Positions 61,409 through 64,000 of a DNA stretch of 64,000 nt are shown here, one piece after another. The translations under genes were made by a program, and so were the position numbers. The stretch covers positions 2,390,001 to 2,454,000 of the forward strand of contig NZ_CP060719.1 in NCBI RefSeq assembly GCF_014396975.1. The letters are read 5' to 3'. This DNA is from Thermomonas carbonis. GTDB lineage: Bacteria; Pseudomonadota; Gammaproteobacteria; Xanthomonadales; Xanthomonadaceae. The notes under the pieces are model-generated. The model worked only from the letters and a program-made list of their open reading frames with translations, made no database searches and had not been told where the DNA came from. Position 1 is the first letter of the stretch; each line of letters starts with the position of its first letter.

Positions 61409-62671
61409 ATGGCTGTAATCGTCGGCACAGCCTCGCTGGCAAGCCTGCCCGTGACAGGCACCGAAAGTCCACCACGGCTGTTCTCGCTCGATGTGCTCCG
61501 TGGTCTGGCGATCGCGCTGGTGATGATCCGGCATTTCCCACCTTCCGACCTGCACCTGCCGGGCATGTTCGAGGTGGTCGTGCAATGGGTGATGAGCATC
61601 GGCCACGTGGGCGTGGATCTGTTCTTCGTGCTGTCGGGCTTCCTGATTTCGCGATTGATCTACACCGAGTACGATCGAACCGGTGGATTCGACGCCGTGC
61701 GCTTCTGGCTGCGCCGCGGGTTCAAGATATGGCCGGCCTATTTCGCTGCCTACGGCGGCATGACCGCGCTTCGCGTGTTGTGGGAGTTTTGGCGAGGTGA
61801 GGGTGCGAGGGCGGGCGAGTTGCTTGATGCGGCGGCCTGCAATGCCGTGTTCCTGCAGAACTACCTGGCCTGCGAGCGCTGGTCGCACAGCTGGAGCCTG
61901 GCAGTCGAGGAGCACTTCTACACGGTGTTCGCCGTGCTTGCCGGGGTTCTGACGTGGTGGGCGGCAAGAAAGCAACTTACGGGGGCGCGCGCATTCAAGA
62001 CCGTGGCATGGGCTTGCGTCCTGGCGGGCGTGGCGGCCTTGCTGATGCGGTTCTACGTCGTGTCCCCGGAATACACGCACACAACTGCGAGCATTGCTTA
62101 TTACCGCAGTCACCTGCGAATGGATAGCCTGTGCTACGGGGTGCTGCTCGGCTACTGTGTGCACTACCGCATTGGTGGATCATTAGTGCCGCGGATCCGC
62201 TGGCCCTTCGGATTCGTTGCGCTCGTGGCTGGCTTGGCATGGCCGACGCTGTGGACAAAAGGTGAGTCCTTCTGGTTCGAGTCGATCGGATTCACGCTGA
62301 TCTACCTGAGCTTCGGCTTCCTCGTACTTGGCGCCGCGCAGCGTCCGGATTTCGGGCTCGCTGCCCCGCGTGTGCCACGCGCGATGTTGCGCGGCGTGGC
62401 GTGGCTGGGTGTGTACTCGTACACGATTTACCTGGCGCACGCGATCCTGTTCGGCATCCCCGGGGTCGAGACGTTGCGTCAAGCTGTTCTGGGTGTATCA
62501 CTGCCGACCTTCGGAGCAGGCTTCAGCCTGTGGCTCGATCGGTTTGCCTACCTCGCGGCATCCATTGGCTTGGGTGTAGCACTGTCCCATGTGATCGAGC
62601 GTCCATTCCTGCGGTTGCGTGCGCGCCTGCTTCCGTCCCGACGCCGGGACTTCGGGTTGTCGGTTGCATGA
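61409..62671 (+). CDS. Acyltransferase family 3 membrane protein (OafA type)
   Basis: A 420-residue protein with about ten transmembrane helices and the family opening FSLDVLRGLAIALVMIRHFP, whose arginine-histidine is catalytically important, GHVGVDLFFVLSGFLISRLI, WSHSWSLAVEEHFYTVFAVL and YTIYLAHAILFGIPG. Such enzymes O-acetylate surface polysaccharides from the cytoplasmic side. GGGAG lies eleven bases before the ATG at 61409; an in-frame ATG eleven codons upstream would overlap the previous gene. Its stop overlaps the next ATG. Confidence 0.88.
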   Translation: MAVIVGTASLASLPVTGTESPPRLFSLDVLRGLAIALVMIRHFPPSDLHLPGMFEVVVQWVMSIGHVGVDLFFVLSGFLISRLIYTEYDRTGGFDAVRFWLRRGFKIWPAYFAAYGGMTALRVLWEFWRGEGARAGELLDAAACNAVFLQNYLACERWSHSWSLAVEEHFYTVFAVLAGVLTWWAARKQLTGARAFKTVAWACVLAGVAALLMRFYVVSPEYTHTTASIAYYRSHLRMDSLCYGVLLGYCVHYRIGGSLVPRIRWPFGFVALVAGLAWPTLWTKGESFWFESIGFTLIYLSFGFLVLGAAQRPDFGLAAPRVPRAMLRGVAWLGVYSYTIYLAHAILFGIPGVETLRQAVLGVSLPTFGAGFSLWLDRFAYLAASIGLGVALSHVIERPFLRLRARLLPSRRRDFGLSVA

Positions 62672-63651
62672 ACACCTCCTCCTCCCCGCGGGTCTCTGTG
62701 GTGATGAGCGTCCACAACGACGTCGGCCGCGTGGAAGTGGCCGTGCGCAGCATCCTCGGGCAGAGTTTCCGGGATCTGGAGTTGATCGCAATCGACGACG
62801 GGTGCAGCGATGGCAGTTCGCTTCTGCTGGATAACCTGGCGAGTGAAGATCCGCGCCTGCGTGTCATCCATCAGGAAAATACTGGCCTTACACGGGCACT
62901 TATCCGTGGTTGTGCAGAAGCCAGAGGTGATTTCATCGCTCGCCAGGATTCCGATGATTGGTCACATCCACTGCGCGTGGCCGAACAGGTCGCGTTATTC
63001 GAAGAGGATCCTCGGCTTGGCTTCGTATCTTGCACGACAGAATGCATAGGCCCGTGCGGAGAGCACATGTCGTTCACCGAGCGGCCCGCAGATCCCGAGG
63101 TCGCGACGCGCGGGTTGCTACACAGTCGCCAAGGGCCGCCGGCGCACGGTAGCGTGATGTTCCGCAAGGCACTTTACGAGAGGGTCGGGGGTTACCGAGA
63201 AGAATTCTATTACTCCCAAGATTCCGATCTGTGGTTGCGGATGGGCGAGCATGCGTTGATCGGATACATCCCGGACGTGCGCTATCGCTATATAAAAGAG
63301 CCAGGAAGTATTTCAGGTGTTAGTAGACCCCGGCAATCAGAATTCGCCAGGCTGGTGCATGCCTGCAGGGCTTGCAGGGTCTCCGGGACTAGTGAGTCAG
63401 AGTGCATGGATGAAGCGCGAAAGCTCACGGAGCAGATTCGAGCCGAGCGGTGTGGCCCCCAAATTTCAGGCGCCGTCAAAGGTCTTGGAGTTACCTATCT
63501 TATAGGTTCGCAGCTCGTGAAGAATGGCGACAAGCGCGCCATTGGATATCTGCGTCAAGTTGTTGCTGCACGACCAATGCATTGGCGAGCGTGGTTTCGT
63601 CTTGTACAGGCAGTCCTGATGACATCCAAGGAGAGAGAGAATGATTGGTAA
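62668..63651 (+). CDS. Glycosyltransferase family 2
   Basis: A 327-residue GT-A enzyme with RVSVVMSVHNDVGRVEVAVR, DLELIAIDDGCSDGSSLLLD, ENTGLTRALIRGCAEARGDF, the metal site ARQDSDDWSHPLRV and GGYREEFYYSQDSDLWLRMG, the pattern of WaaE/SpsA-like transferases. It starts in a four-base overlap with the acyltransferase gene and ends overlapping the methyltransferase remnant by eleven bases. Base composition falls slightly toward its 3' end (from about 63.18 kb), with runs of A/T not seen in the upstream genes. Confidence 0.85.
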   Translation: MNTSSSPRVSVVMSVHNDVGRVEVAVRSILGQSFRDLELIAIDDGCSDGSSLLLDNLASEDPRLRVIHQENTGLTRALIRGCAEARGDFIARQDSDDWSHPLRVAEQVALFEEDPRLGFVSCTTECIGPCGEHMSFTERPADPEVATRGLLHSRQGPPAHGSVMFRKALYERVGGYREEFYYSQDSDLWLRMGEHALIGYIPDVRYRYIKEPGSISGVSRPRQSEFARLVHACRACRVSGTSESECMDEARKLTEQIRAERCGPQISGAVKGLGVTYLIGSQLVKNGDKRAIGYLRQVVAARPMHWRAWFRLVQAVLMTSKERENDW

Positions 63652-63955
63652 CCAGGTATTTCACTGCATCGCAGTTCTTGCGGGCCTGCGGCTGGCGGCG
63701 ACGCAATTGTCGGTGCCGGAGACCGATCTGATTAAAGAGCTTTCCAGAACATCCAGAACTGTTACCGAGGTTGGCGTGTTCGAGGGACTTACATCTGGCC
63801 GAATCATGGAGAAGATGCCGGATGGCGGTGAGTCGGGCCGCTGCCCGGAGACTAGCGGGCCAGTGCGGCTGGTGCGTGAGCTGGGTTCGACACCGCCGGG
63901 GTTCGAACTGCAGGAAACCCGGGACACCATTACGGTGTACCGCCGCGTTTCATGA
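63641..63955 (+). pseudogene. Internally deleted class I methyltransferase remnant
   Basis: A 104-residue frame whose first half looks like the start of a class I SAM methyltransferase (LIKELSRTSRTVTEVGVFEG, the E-x-G-x-x-x-G SAM-binding loop) and whose last 35 residues look like the end of one (GPVRLVRELGSTPPGFELQE then TVYRR). The central 130 or so residues that hold the remaining SAM and catalytic segments are missing, joined across a Gly/Ser/Pro-rich stretch (PDGGESGRCPETS). It is an in-frame deletion product, probably inactive, yet keeps a start with GAGAGA upstream and coupled overlaps at both ends. Confidence 0.65.
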
Positions 63956-64000
63956 CCCGCGTGCTGGATATTCTCGTTGGAGCGGATGTTCTGCCTGACC
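63952..64000 (+). CDS. Start of a further gene, possibly a glycosyltransferase (partial)
   Basis: An ATG overlapping the preceding stop (ATGA) opens a frame MTRVLDILVGADVLPD that reaches the window edge after 16 codons. The first strand and V-G-A-D-x-L-P-D resemble the N-terminus of some GT4 glycosyltransferases, which is too little to name it. The tight overlap shows that the operon continues beyond 64 kb. Confidence 0.45.
   Translation, partial: MTRVLDILVGADVLPD

Noticed and set aside
63147..63156. CACGGTAGCGTG, close to an ops element
   Set aside because: It differs at the first bases of the ops core and lies deep within a glycosyltransferase gene near the operon end, where recruitment would serve little.

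Overview
The window is GC-rich, densely coded and mostly operonic. Gene content and order point to a gammaproteobacterium of the Xanthomonadaceae/Lysobacter type. Supporting signs are the exbB-exbD-msbA-lpxK-kdsB-uvrC-pgsA block followed by tRNAs, a fused cysNC, an RfaH gene beside an EPS-associated MarR-type regulator gene, and the sdhCDAB-sdhE block. This placement is inferred from gene families; no database search was possible.

Layout. 0-3.3 kb: a partial PhaR gene, tcdA, tatD, a small membrane protein and a glycine-zipper protein. 3.5-9 kb: glutaryl-CoA dehydrogenase, an unknown secreted protein, a GNAT enzyme, a glutathione S-transferase and a fused alpha/beta 2-oxoacid dehydrogenase E1. 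9-13.1 kb (minus strand): a YdeP-type molybdopterin oxidoreductase, FdhD and YgfZ. 13.1-17.5 kb: a complete succinate dehydrogenase operon with an SDHAF4-like assembly factor at its head and SdhE plus YgfX at its tail. 17.5-29.8 kb: envelope and DNA genes (lolC/D, comEC, exbB/D, msbA, lpxK, kdsB, a low-molecular-weight phosphatase, uvrC, pgsA). 29.8-30.2 kb: tRNA-Gly, tRNA-Cys and tRNA-Leu. 30.2-35.7 kb: a GOGAT-like FMN protein, cysD-cysNC (PAPS synthesis), two small minus-strand genes and tRNA-Val.

35.8-64 kb is one long exopolysaccharide/surface-glycan locus that runs off the right edge. It opens with a Wza/GumB-type export lipoprotein and a Wzc/GumC-type co-polymerase kinase. Next come an unusual membrane J-domain protein with a TolA-like Lys/Ala coil, a membrane-anchored repeat protein and a small secreted protein. 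An O-antigen ligase/polymerase, a nucleotide-sugar dehydrogenase and UDP-xylose synthase follow. Then come rfaH, a MarR-type EPS regulator gene with an exact ops-like element in its first codons, galE, an ABC glycan exporter (wzm/wzt) and a tail of glycosyltransferases, methyltransferases, acyltransferases and a sulfotransferase. CysDNC could supply PAPS to the sulfotransferase, and GalE, the dehydrogenase and UDP-xylose synthase supply activated sugars.

Points of most interest: (1) the co-polymerase kinase and the ABC exporter ATPase are each split by a one-base shortening of a G run; (2) rfaH is preceded by a perfect 10-bp inverted repeat and followed by GGCGGTAGCGT; (3) the J-domain/TolA-like protein sits within the export genes; (4) a methyltransferase remnant lies at the right end; (5) a 35-bp repeat occurs in two intergenic copies, and REP-like palindromes lie on ribosome-binding or start sites. 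No insertion sequence, prophage or CRISPR array was seen, and no gene-free stretch exceeds 300 bases apart from the tRNA cluster.
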